This document shows positions 16,406 to 24,661 of a stretch of 64,000 nt of DNA, one piece after another; within the stretch, counting starts at the first letter, position 1, and every line of letters begins with the position of its first letter. The DNA is taken from positions 311,691-375,690 of the forward strand of contig NZ_LMQS01000003.1 of the NCBI RefSeq assembly GCF_001424665.1, in the 5' to 3' direction. The position numbers and the translations under genes were made by a program. This DNA is from Methylophilus sp. Leaf416. GTDB lineage: Bacteria > Pseudomonadota > Gammaproteobacteria > Burkholderiales > Methylophilaceae. The notes under the pieces are model-generated. The model was not told the DNA's origin. It did not search any database and saw nothing but the letters and a program-made list of their open reading frames with translations.

Positions 16406-19188
16406 AACACTACGCACTTTTCAAAAAAATCCTATTGCCACTGGCTACTATCAGCCTGACTATCGGGCTGATTTCATTTGCTTATATCTTTAATCAACAC
16501 CTGGTTAACATTCAATCAAAAGCAAATGAAGAGACGCAAAAACTATCAAACCTGCTAATTACCGCCAAAACGTTGGTGAGTGAACATGTGCTCTCCAGTA
16601 TGGCATTACTACAGCAATATGCGTCACTTGAAGGCCAACCTTCGATTAATGGCATGACCTCGCTGGAGGATAAACAGGTACCTAACCTGTTATTCGGGAA
16701 TACGCCGCAAACCGGCAAAAGCATTCTGGTAGATTCAGTGACCCGGATTGGCAGCGGCACAGCCACCATTTTTGTAAAGCACGACCAGCATTTTTTCCGC
16801 ATTGCCACCAATGTAAAAAAAGCAGATGGCAGTAATGCATTTGGCACTGAGCTTGACACCAAAGGCAAAGCGATCAAGCAACTGCTAAACGATCAAACCT
16901 TTTACGGCGTAGTGGATATTTTGGGCGAAGCTTACCTCTCCCGTTATGAACCCATGCATGACCACAAAGGGCAACTGATAGGTGCATGGTATGTTGGCTA
17001 TAAACTTAATTTCAATGCGATTGACCAGGCAATCAGGCAATGGGGTTTCCTGGAAAAAGGCTTTATCGCCATTACCGATCATCAGGGAAAAATACGATTC
17101 CTGACCGCAGGTGTCAGCCAGCAACAAGCACGCAAGGCTCTCAATGACACACATGATCAATGGAAAAAGGTCACGCGCGAAGTGCCTGAATGGGATTTCA
17201 CCATCAATATTGTTTACCCTGCCAGTGAGGCTTACTGGTCAGCGCTAGGCGCCCTTTCCCCAGTACTGATCATCACTCTGGTGGTGGCGCTCGTTGCATT
17301 GATCGCATTGATCAGCGGGTTGCGGCGTTTTGTTTTAAATCCTCTGGGAGGCGAACCTGAAACTGCCAAACAAATGCTGATGCGGATCGAAAGTGGAGAC
17401 TTTGCCGAAGACAATACTACTGCTGAGCCAGGCACTTTGATTGCCAACATGGTAAAAATGCGTCGCCGTTTACGCGAAATGCTGAGCCAGATTCAGACGA
17501 ATGCCAATCGTCTGAAAATATCATCAAGCGTTTTTGAACATGCTACCGATGCCATTTTTATTACGGATGCCAATGGCCTGATTGTGCAATGCAACCCATC
17601 CTTTAGTGCCATTACAGGTTATAGCCAAACCGAAGTGATCGGCAAACCGCCACAGGCATTTGGCCTGGCATGTCATGAGCCTGAATTTTTCGAGTCGTTT
17701 TACAAAAAACCTCAGAGAGTGCAGGAATGGCGAGGCGAAGTCTGGAACCAGCACAGGCACGGCCAGGAATATCTGACCGAACTCGAGCTCTCTCCTGTGA
17801 TGAATGAAGCCGGTACTTTTGAACATTACGTTGGCTTGTTCTCAGATATTACTCATGCCAAAGAACAGCAAAATAAACTCGAACACCTGGCTTACCATGA
17901 TGCACTGACGCAGCTTCCTAACCGCGTGCTATTCTCGCGGCGCTTGCAGCATGCCTTGATTGAAGCGGAGCGTGAGCAATCTTTAATCGCTATCTGCTAC
18001 ATTGATCTGGACGATTTCAAGATCGTAAATGACCAGTATGGCCATGAGTACGGTGACAAACTGCTGACGCAACTAGCAAGCCGCCTCACCGGCATGCTCA
18101 GGCCTACTGATACCATTGCCCGCCTGGGTGGCGACGAATTTGCCATGCTGCTGTGCGGTTGTCACACCCAGGCAGAATATACCCGCTTGCTCAAGCGGTT
18201 GTTAACGGCAATAGAAAAACCGTTTGCCATCGATAAGTTCAAGTTTTCGATTTCTGCCAGTATCGGTTATACCCTGTATCCATTCGATCATCATCCGCCC
18301 GATACCTTACTCAGGCATGCAGATCATGCCATGTACCATGCCAAAACACATGGCGGGCACCAATACCATCTGTTCGACCTGGCTTCAGCACAACAATCGC
18401 AACAACAACAAACCTTGCTGAAAGATCTGCTGGTTGCCATTCAGCATAGTCACATCAGGTTGGTTTACCAGCCGCAAGCATGCATGCAAACGGGTGAAAT
18501 CTTCTGTTTTGAAGCGCTGCTGAGGTGGCAGCATCCTTTACGCGGACTCTTGTATCCCAACGACTTTTTGGCTTCCGTCGAACACACTACCCTGATTATT
18601 GATATCGGTTACTGGGTCATCGAAGAAGGTTTACGCCAGTTAAACGAGTGGCAAAAACAAGGATTTGAAACGCAGGTTTCAGTCAATATTGCCGCCTTAC
18701 ATTTAATGCACAAGCAATTTGCTGATCACATCACCAACTTGCTACAAAAATATCCTGACATTAAACCGCAGCAACTGCATATTGAAATTACCGAGAGCGC
18801 AGCTATCACTGACTTTGCCCGTGTGAATCGTGTGATCCAGCAATGCCATGACCTAGGCGTCTCGTTTTCAATTGATGATTTTGGCACTGGCTATTCTTCG
18901 CTTATTTATTTGCGAAGATTACCAGTAGACATCATCAAAATTGATCAGTCATTTGTGCACAATATGCTGGTCAATCCGGAAGATATGGCCGTGATCAGGA
19001 GTGTGGTAACACTATGCCGTGAATTTGGCCGCAAAGTGATTGCTGAAGGCGTTGAAAAAGTCGAGCAAGCGCGTATTTTGCGTTCACTGGGCTGTGACTA
19101 TGCGCAAGGTTATGGCATCGCACGCGCCATGCCGGGCAACAAAGTTGTAGAATGGATGAGCAAGCACTCTCCGTATCAGTTTGATTGA
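16402..19188 (+). CDS. Cache-PAS-GGDEF-EAL cyclic-di-GMP protein
   Basis: The 928 residues contain, in order, a membrane helix (about 10-30), a periplasmic Cache domain of the Cache_3-Cache_2 type (about 35-280), a second helix (283-306) and a HAMP-like linker. A PAS domain (about 370-490), a GGDEF domain and a C-terminal EAL domain follow. The GGDEF motif is intact (ARLGGDEFAML near 574), with the substrate-site block LEHLAYHDALTQLPNR. The EAL motif (FEALLRWQHP near 703) and later catalytic blocks (SIDDFGTGYSSL, KIDQSFV, VIAEGVE) are also intact. Both synthesis and hydrolysis of c-di-GMP are possible, controlled by an extracellular ligand. The stop overlaps the region just before aat. Confidence 0.93.
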   Translation: MKHYALFKKILLPLATISLTIGLISFAYIFNQHLVNIQSKANEETQKLSNLLITAKTLVSEHVLSSMALLQQYASLEGQPSINGMTSLEDKQVPNLLFGNTPQTGKSILVDSVTRIGSGTATIFVKHDQHFFRIATNVKKADGSNAFGTELDTKGKAIKQLLNDQTFYGVVDILGEAYLSRYEPMHDHKGQLIGAWYVGYKLNFNAIDQAIRQWGFLEKGFIAITDHQGKIRFLTAGVSQQQARKALNDTHDQWKKVTREVPEWDFTINIVYPASEAYWSALGALSPVLIITLVVALVALIALISGLRRFVLNPLGGEPETAKQMLMRIESGDFAEDNTTAEPGTLIANMVKMRRRLREMLSQIQTNANRLKISSSVFEHATDAIFITDANGLIVQCNPSFSAITGYSQTEVIGKPPQAFGLACHEPEFFESFYKKPQRVQEWRGEVWNQHRHGQEYLTELELSPVMNEAGTFEHYVGLFSDITHAKEQQNKLEHLAYHDALTQLPNRVLFSRRLQHALIEAEREQSLIAICYIDLDDFKIVNDQYGHEYGDKLLTQLASRLTGMLRPTDTIARLGGDEFAMLLCGCHTQAEYTRLLKRLLTAIEKPFAIDKFKFSISASIGYTLYPFDHHPPDTLLRHADHAMYHAKTHGGHQYHLFDLASAQQSQQQQTLLKDLLVAIQHSHIRLVYQPQACMQTGEIFCFEALLRWQHPLRGLLYPNDFLASVEHTTLIIDIGYWVIEEGLRQLNEWQKQGFETQVSVNIAALHLMHKQFADHITNLLQKYPDIKPQQLHIEITESAAITDFARVNRVIQQCHDLGVSFSIDDFGTGYSSLIYLRRLPVDIIKIDQSFVHNMLVNPEDMAVIRSVVTLCREFGRKVIAEGVEKVEQARILRSLGCDYAQGYGIARAMPGNKVVEWMSKHSPYQFD

Positions 19189-19193
19189 CGCGT

Positions 19194-19880
19194 ATGCAAG
19201 AAAGTTATTATCCGCTGCCCGGCGGGCAAGTGTTAATCCTTGAGCAATACACGCCCTTCCCGGCATTGCATCATGCCCTCGCTGAGCCTAACGGGCTGAT
19301 TGCGATTGGTGGTGACCTGACCGCGGAACGACTACTTGCGGCTTACCAACGGGGCATTTTCCCCTGGTTCAGCCCCGGCGAACCTATCCTGTGGTGGAGT
19401 CCTGATCCGCGCATGGTCCTGTTTCCGGCAGAAATTACCATCAACCGCTCTCTGCGCAAGGTTATCCAGCAGCAACTATTCGAAATCCGTATTAATACCG
19501 CGTTTGAAAGTGTGATCAGTGCATGTGCAAGTACCGCCCGCCCCCATCAGGATGGCACGTGGATTTCCGAACACATGGCTGCAGCTTATTCTGAGTTACA
19601 TAGACTTGGTTATGCGCACAGTGTCGAAGCCTGGCAGGATGACATTCTGGTCGGTGGTTGCTATGGCGTCAAAATCGGACGCATGTTTTACGGTGAAAGC
19701 ATGTTTCACCATGTCAGTAATGCATCCAAAGTGGCTTTTGCCCACATGGTGCAATGGCTAATCACGCAACAAGTCGGTATGATTGATTGTCAGATGCATA
19801 CGCCACTACTGGCCAGTTTTGGCGCTTATGAAATCCCAAGAGCGCGTTTTATAGAAACTTTAAATCAACTGGTGATATGA
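19194..19880 (+). CDS. aat: Leucyl/phenylalanyl-tRNA--protein transferase
   Basis: Aat adds Leu or Phe to proteins with N-terminal Arg or Lys, marking them for ClpAP through the N-degron pathway. The signature NGLIAIGGDLTAERLLAAYQRGIFPWF is at residues 28-54. WWSPDPRMVL, GVKIGRMFYGESMFHHVSNASKVAF and the C-terminal IDCQMHTPLLASFGA also match. ATG 19194 is preferred over the in-frame TTG 19185, which lies inside the upstream gene. It sits 15 bp before bpt, forming the usual aat-bpt pair. Confidence 0.95.
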   Translation: MQESYYPLPGGQVLILEQYTPFPALHHALAEPNGLIAIGGDLTAERLLAAYQRGIFPWFSPGEPILWWSPDPRMVLFPAEITINRSLRKVIQQQLFEIRINTAFESVISACASTARPHQDGTWISEHMAAAYSELHRLGYAHSVEAWQDDILVGGCYGVKIGRMFYGESMFHHVSNASKVAFAHMVQWLITQQVGMIDCQMHTPLLASFGAYEIPRARFIETLNQLVI

Positions 19881-19895
19881 CACGATTGCTTAATC

Positions 19896-20627
19896 ATGAC
19901 GCTGCCTAACGATGCCTCGCTGCAGAAACTGCAGTTCTATGTGACCACTGCCTACCCTTGCGGTTACCTGCCAAAAAAACTGGCACAAAGCCTGATTGCC
20001 ACGCCGCAAAACCTGGTGGATGCAAATGTATACAGTGGGTTGATACAGCAGGGCTTTCGCCGCAGTGGCAAGTTTGCTTACCGGCCGCATTGTGAGCAAT
20101 GCAATGCCTGCATTTCGGTGCGTTTGCCGGTTGAGCAATTCACACCCACCCGCAGCCAGCAACGCGCGTTTAAAAAACACGCCAATTTACAAATCACCAT
20201 TATTGAAACCAGCTACCAGCAAGAGCACTTTACGCTATACCACGCTTACCAGAAGCAACGGCACGCTAATGGCCATGACCATGTCGGCGAATTTGAAGAC
20301 GAAGCCTCTCAGTACCAGCAGTTTTTATGTCAGACCAATGTCGAAAGTATCATGATCGAATTCCGGGATGAGCAAAAAGTACTCAAGATGGTCAGTGTTG
20401 TCGACCTGGTGGCTGATGGATTATCTGCGGTATACACTTTTTACGACACCAACGATAAAGCCAGTTATGGCACTTACAGTATCCTGTGGCAAATCGACTG
20501 GGCAAAGCAGCTAGGGCTGCCTTATCTTTACCTGGGCTACTGGATTGCCGATAGCGAAAAAATGACTTACAAGCAACAGTTCCAGCCACAGGAAAAACTG
20601 ATCGATGGCGAGTGGGTGCATATTTAA
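19896..20627 (+). CDS. bpt: Aspartate/glutamate leucyltransferase Bpt
   Basis: The 243-aa protein carries the N-terminal block FYVTTAYPCGYLP and the cysteine-rich RPHCEQCNACISVRLPV, both diagnostic of ATE1/Bpt. The C-terminal half has LYLGYWIADSEKMTYKQQFQP. Bacterial Bpt adds leucine to N-terminal Asp or Glu, complementing Aat, so together the two genes cover the secondary destabilising residues of the N-degron pathway. It is 10 bp upstream of a GNAT acetyltransferase, and the three are likely one operon. Confidence 0.95.
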   Translation: MTLPNDASLQKLQFYVTTAYPCGYLPKKLAQSLIATPQNLVDANVYSGLIQQGFRRSGKFAYRPHCEQCNACISVRLPVEQFTPTRSQQRAFKKHANLQITIIETSYQQEHFTLYHAYQKQRHANGHDHVGEFEDEASQYQQFLCQTNVESIMIEFRDEQKVLKMVSVVDLVADGLSAVYTFYDTNDKASYGTYSILWQIDWAKQLGLPYLYLGYWIADSEKMTYKQQFQPQEKLIDGEWVHI

Positions 20628-20636
20628 TCTAAGCCT

Positions 20637-21176
20637 ATGCCGCAGGAAAGCCATTTGCAATTCATTCACTGTCAGTTTGACTCTCACGCGCAAGCCATAC
20701 TAGACATACTGAACGAAGCTATTGTTCATTCAACAGCGCTCTATGATTACAAACCTCGCACGCTTGCATCCATGCGAGGCTGGTTTCAGACCAAATACGA
20801 TAATCGCTTCCCAGTCATTGGCGCGATAGATGCGGATGGCACACTCTTGGGCTTTGCCAGTTATGGCACCTTCCGTGCCTGGCCAGCTTACAAATACACA
20901 GTCGAACATTCGGTCTACGTGCATAAACACCATAGAGGCAAAGGTGTGGGTTTGCAGCTAATGCAACAACTGATAGCAGCAGCGAGAACAAACCAAGTAC
21001 ATGTAATGGTGGGTGGAATTGATATTGCTAATACCGGCAATGTAATGTTGCACGAAAAGCTTGGTTTCACACATGCGGGCACAATCGCGCAGGCAGCATA
21101 CAAATTCGGCCGGTGGCTGGATTTAGGGTTTTATCAACTTGTATTGGACACACCTCAACAACCAGTCGAAGATTAA
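20637..21176 (+). CDS. GNAT family N-acetyltransferase (MnaT/phosphinothricin acetyltransferase-like)
   Basis: This 179-aa single-domain GNAT enzyme has the acetyl-CoA pyrophosphate loop HKHHRGKGVGLQLMQQLI (around residues 98-115). Family-specific blocks are IHCQFDSHAQAILDILNEAIVHSTALYDY, GIDIANTGNVMLHEKLGF and KFGRWLDLGFYQLVL. These resemble the YncA/MnaT and phosphinothricin-acetyltransferase group, which acetylate free amino acids or analogues. Position directly behind aat and bpt is notable, since all three enzymes act on amino groups, but no shared pathway is established. Confidence 0.85.
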   Translation: MPQESHLQFIHCQFDSHAQAILDILNEAIVHSTALYDYKPRTLASMRGWFQTKYDNRFPVIGAIDADGTLLGFASYGTFRAWPAYKYTVEHSVYVHKHHRGKGVGLQLMQQLIAAARTNQVHVMVGGIDIANTGNVMLHEKLGFTHAGTIAQAAYKFGRWLDLGFYQLVLDTPQQPVED

Positions 21177-21292
21177 TTGTTATCTGGGATTTTTTAGCCT
21201 ACCTTCCAAGTTTCACTCTTGGTAGCGATGCTGGCGGAATCAGTCGGCTAGAAATTAACTCTATAACTGTTTACTCAATACATTATTTTTGA

Positions 21293-21805
21293 ATGATAGT
21301 CACACCACAATCTCTCGCCAGGCAGTTTTGTAACGGCACATACGTGAACGCAACCGATGCGTCCTTATGGCGCGAGACTTTCACTTACCTCGCCAGTGTT
21401 AATGATGAATCGATCTTCTTAAAAGAAAAAATTCAGTCCTTGTGGCTGATTTACGGTGGTGACTTGCGCGCCAAAATCAAGGATGACACCTTGATTCTTC
21501 AGGTATTGAGGAGAGCTCTACCCGGATATAACGGTGATGGCGTGACCTTGTATCGCGGCGAAAGCTGGTTTTTATTTGACCAGGATAAGATTGGATTTTG
21601 CTGGACGATCTCTGAAGAGATTGCGACCACTTATGCTAAAGGCCTCAACGCAGTAGAGTCTGGGGGTGTATTGTTAAAGTGTTACGCACCAAAAGAAGCT
21701 ATTTTAGCGGCGCCGGAATCGGGGACTTCGACTGGTCATGTATATATTTGTGATCCGGGAAAACTATTGCGCTTAACCACACAAGGGCTTTTTCCCAAGC
21801 TTTAA
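21293..21805 (+). CDS. Unknown protein, possibly an ADP-ribosyltransferase-like fold
   Basis: I do not recognise this 170-aa protein by family. The C-terminal half has an ordered set of blocks: GVTLYRGESW, then IGFCWTISEEIATTYAKGL, then GGVLLKCYAPKEAILAA, then GHVYICDP. This resembles the R, S-T/W-T, E-type core of mono-ADP-ribosyltransferases: an Arg on the first strand, a (C/S)WT strand followed by a helix, and later strands. The terminal catalytic Glu is not obvious, with Cys-Asp in its place. It is cytoplasmic, without signal peptide, and not part of an evident toxin-antitoxin pair. Confidence 0.6.
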   Translation: MIVTPQSLARQFCNGTYVNATDASLWRETFTYLASVNDESIFLKEKIQSLWLIYGGDLRAKIKDDTLILQVLRRALPGYNGDGVTLYRGESWFLFDQDKIGFCWTISEEIATTYAKGLNAVESGGVLLKCYAPKEAILAAPESGTSTGHVYICDPGKLLRLTTQGLFPKL

Positions 21806-21849
21806 CGCGCTCAAGCCAATCACTGACTAACAATAACAATAACAGTCTG

Positions 21850-22491
21850 TTATTTTTTCCACTGTCCATAATCTTTGAACTGCGCTTCCACTTCCTGCAT
21901 CTGCTGCGCACTCAACAGTTTAGGTTCGCCCAATTGCAATAGGCGCCAATACTGCTCACATAGATTTTCCACTTCGACAGCGATGGCCAGGGCCTGTGAT
22001 AAGTCCTTGCCTAGCGCCAGCATGCCGTGATGTGCTAGCAAACAGGCTTTGCGATCTTGTAATGCCACAACGGCTGTATCGGATAACGCTTGCGTGCCAA
22101 ACAGTGCATACGGTGCACAGCGAATATTATCGCCTCCAACAGCAGCAATCATGTAATGAAACGGCGGCACATTCCGTCCCAGGCAGGCAATGGTGGTGGC
22201 GAACATGCTATGGCAATGCAGAATGGCATTCACTTCAGGCCGGGCCTGCAAAATATCCATATGCATGCGCCACTCACTTGAAGGTTTCTTACCGGGCTCC
22301 GGTGTCCCATTCCACTGCATATACACCATGCTATCTTCTGACAGCTGTTCGGCCGGCACACCTGAAGGCGTGACCAGAAAGCCATCTGACAGCCTAATGC
22401 TGGCATTACCGGAAGTGCCCTTATTCAAGCCAAGAGCACTCAGGTTGCGGGCAGCTTCCAATAGCTGCATGGCTGGTGCGGGCGTACTCAC
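21850..22491 (-). CDS. mtnB: Methylthioribulose-1-phosphate dehydratase
   Basis: The 213-aa class II aldolase-type protein has the substrate/zinc blocks NKGTSGNASIRL, HCHSMFATTIA and LLAHHGMLALGKDL, the latter two supplying the metal-binding His residues. MtnB dehydrates methylthioribulose-1-phosphate in methionine salvage. The gene begins with GTG at 22491, overlapping the mtnA stop as GTGA, which is strong evidence for the pairing. The later pathway genes (mtnC, mtnD, mtnK) are not in the window. Confidence 0.92.
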   Translation of the reverse strand: MSTPAPAMQLLEAARNLSALGLNKGTSGNASIRLSDGFLVTPSGVPAEQLSEDSMVYMQWNGTPEPGKKPSSEWRMHMDILQARPEVNAILHCHSMFATTIACLGRNVPPFHYMIAAVGGDNIRCAPYALFGTQALSDTAVVALQDRKACLLAHHGMLALGKDLSQALAIAVEVENLCEQYWRLLQLGEPKLLSAQQMQEVEAQFKDYGQWKK

Positions 22492-23558
22492 GGCGATAAC
22501 TCCAGGGACTGTAATTGTTCAGGACGGAAAACGCCGCGCTCGGTAATTATGCCGGTCACCAGCCGCGCCGGAGTGACGTCAAATGCCGGATTCAATGCCG
22601 CACTTTCGTGCGGGATAACGCGGATCTGGCAAACTTGCCCTTGCTCATTTTGCCCTTGCATATAGGCCACTTCATCCGCATCACGCATTTCAATTTCGAT
22701 ATCCGTTCCCTGCACTAACTGCCAGTCTATGGTCGGCGTTGGCACCGCCGCATAAAACGGCACCTGCTGGTCATAAGCTGCCAGCGCCTTGAGATAAGTA
22801 CCGATTTTATTGCAGACATCACCATTGCCAGTCACACGGTCGGCACCGACAATGACCATATCCACTTGCCCATGCTGCATTAAATAGCCTCCGGCATTGT
22901 CGGTGATAACCGTATGCGGCACGCCATGCTGGGCGAGCTCCCAGGCGGTTAAGCTAGCACCCTGGTTACGTGGCCTGGTTTCATCCACCCATACATGTAC
23001 GTTCAAACCGCTATCATGGGCCGCATAAATCGGTGCCAGTGCAGTGCCGCCATCTACGGTGGCTAACCACCCTGCATTGCAATGCGTAAGGATATTGATT
23101 ACCCGTGTGGAATCTGCGGCTATTTCGGCTATCAATAGTTTGCCATGCTGGCCTATGGCATGGTTTTGCTCTACATCTTCATCCGCAATTGCCTGCGCAA
23201 ACTCCCATGCGGCGTGTGCTCTTTGGATATCAGGCAGGGATAAGAGTTGTTGTGTCATGCGTTGTACTGCCCAGGCCAGATTCACGGCAGTCGGCCTGGT
23301 AGCAATCAAATGGCTGGCTATATTGTGCAGGCTCTCATCATCGGCATTCCGCTGGACACCTAAAGCAATGCCATATGCTGCGGCAGCACCAATTAATGGC
23401 GCACCGCGCACTTGCATGGTCTTAATGGCGTGGCACATTTGCTGATGCGTGCTGATGCGTTCAAGTACCAATGCAAATGGCAATTGGGTTTGATCTATGA
23501 TGCATACGGTTTGCGCATCACGCCATATTGTTCGGTAATGCTGGTGTCGGATTTTCAT
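22488..23558 (-). CDS. mtnA: Methylthioribose-1-phosphate isomerase
   Basis: MtnA isomerises methylthioribose-1-phosphate to the ribulose form, feeding MtnB. The protein of about 356 aa shows VRGAPLIGAAAAYGIALG near residues 47-64, the catalytic Cys region ILTHCNAGWLATVDGGTALAP, WVDETRPRNQGASLTAWEL, and IVGADRVTGNGDVCNKIGTY with the catalytic Asp. The upstream neighbour on this strand is a 270-bp non-coding gap with unusual content. ATG 23558 is chosen over the in-frame TTG 23567. Confidence 0.93.
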   Translation of the reverse strand: MKIRHQHYRTIWRDAQTVCIIDQTQLPFALVLERISTHQQMCHAIKTMQVRGAPLIGAAAAYGIALGVQRNADDESLHNIASHLIATRPTAVNLAWAVQRMTQQLLSLPDIQRAHAAWEFAQAIADEDVEQNHAIGQHGKLLIAEIAADSTRVINILTHCNAGWLATVDGGTALAPIYAAHDSGLNVHVWVDETRPRNQGASLTAWELAQHGVPHTVITDNAGGYLMQHGQVDMVIVGADRVTGNGDVCNKIGTYLKALAAYDQQVPFYAAVPTPTIDWQLVQGTDIEIEMRDADEVAYMQGQNEQGQVCQIRVIPHESAALNPAFDVTPARLVTGIITERGVFRPEQLQSLELSP

Positions 23559-23600
23559 GATTTTCAAAAACAGTATGGTTTATTTTTATTTACAAAAATA

Positions 23601-23775
23601 TGTGTAAAACAGCTTGCATTTTTTTGTAGGACTAGCTCAAATTTTCCATCCACAAAAACTGTGGATAACTTTGTGGATTGCTGTGTCTTAAAAGCGTAAC
23701 TTACCAATTTATAAGGGTTTTTTCCAAAAGTTCATTTTTTAATCTATTTTTTTATTGTTTAAAATCAATGACTTA
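23601..23775. other. oriC-like cluster: DnaA-box-like sites, 13-mer and IHF site
   Basis: The gap between mtnA and tatD is very AT-rich. It holds one perfect DnaA box, TGTGGATAA (23660-23668), and one matching TGTGNANAA, TGTGTAAAA (23601-23609). Two boxes with two mismatches each are CCATCCACA (23646-23654) and TGTGGATTG (23672-23680). AATCTATTTTTTT (23741-23753) matches the E. coli unwinding 13-mer GATCTNTTNTTTT except for its first base. AATCAATGACTTA (23763-23775) is an exact fit to the IHF consensus. No dnaA, dnaN or gyrB is in the window, and gene direction does not switch here, so this may be a regulatory or DnaA-titrating site rather than the origin. Confidence 0.45.
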
Positions 23776-23835
23776 AATAGCACCACTATAATTGAAACAC
23801 TTTGGACACATTCTTAATGTGTCACTTTAAGTCAT
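23768..23835. repeat. Nested inverted repeats at the end of tatD
   Basis: The outer arms ATGACTTAAA (23768-23777) and TTTAAGTCAT (23826-23835) are perfect complements. Inside, GACACATT (23805-23812) and AATGTGTC (23816-23823) form a second perfect 8-bp stem with a three-base loop. The outer right arm contains the tatD stop codon (23832-23834). In tatD mRNA this would make a two-level structure; no U-run follows, so it is not a classic terminator. Confidence 0.6.
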
Positions 23836-24632
23836 GTGCATAAATGGGCTAATTTAGGCAAAACTTGCAAAGAATTTTTACCTGTCATTTCAATGAGTTG
23901 CGAAATTTCAATGCGGCGAATTGAGGCTATTTCCTCAGCTATCTTTTTTAATTGATCAGGGGTGTTGCGACGGTGATGGCCTATCCAGACCGGCTGTATA
24001 TCTGGCGCATCTGTCTCTAAAACGATATGTTCCAATGGCAGTTCTTCAGCCAGTTTTCGAATCCTGAGTGCACGCGGCCATGTCATGGCACCACCAAAAC
24101 CCATTTTTAATCCCTGTGCAGCCATTGCATCTGCCTGCTGACGGCTGCCATTGAAAGCATGAGCAATGCCTTGATGAATATTGTGCTTGCGTAAATACTT
24201 AAGTACCGTATCTATAGAACTGCGCACATGCAGGATAACCGGTAACTCAAATTGCCTGGCGAGTTGCAATTGCCCTTCAAACATCGCGATCTGGTGCGCT
24301 TCGTTGTCGCGAGTGATATAAAAATCCAGCCCGATCTCGCCAATAGCCACTAGCTGGTGCGCCTGCGGTCCTTGCAATACGTTTGCGATAGTCTGTTGCA
24401 GATGTTCCAGGGCGTCATCGGTTGCCTGATCTACAAACAATGGATGCCAGCCCAAGGCAAATGCAGCCTGAGGGTGTTGTGCACACCATTGCATGATCGG
24501 CTGGAAGTTATCAGCCAGCACGCCAGGGATAACGATGGAGCGCACACCGGCATCCAGCGCCGATTGCCAGACCGCTTCACGGTCGGCATCAAACTCTGCG
24601 GCATCCAGATGGCAGTGGGTGTCAATTAACAT
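23832..24632 (-). CDS. TatD family metal-dependent hydrolase
   Basis: At 266 aa from ATG 24632 the protein has every TatD hallmark: the metal-binding start LIDTHCHLDAAEFD, the GEIGLDFY segment with its metal-ligand Glu, VILHVRSS, GIAHAFNGS and the closing VLETDAPDIQP. TatD proteins are 3'-5' DNA/RNA exonucleases or related deoxyribonucleases. The frame is open further to TTG 24671, but this would overlap ribD, and the MLIDTHCH start is the family norm. It follows ribD by 29 bp on the same strand. Confidence 0.9.
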   Translation of the reverse strand: MLIDTHCHLDAAEFDADREAVWQSALDAGVRSIVIPGVLADNFQPIMQWCAQHPQAAFALGWHPLFVDQATDDALEHLQQTIANVLQGPQAHQLVAIGEIGLDFYITRDNEAHQIAMFEGQLQLARQFELPVILHVRSSIDTVLKYLRKHNIHQGIAHAFNGSRQQADAMAAQGLKMGFGGAMTWPRALRIRKLAEELPLEHIVLETDAPDIQPVWIGHHRRNTPDQLKKIAEEIASIRRIEISQLIEMTGKNSLQVLPKLAHLCT

Positions 24633-24661
24633 GGTGTACTTAACAGTGATTAAATTTGGCG

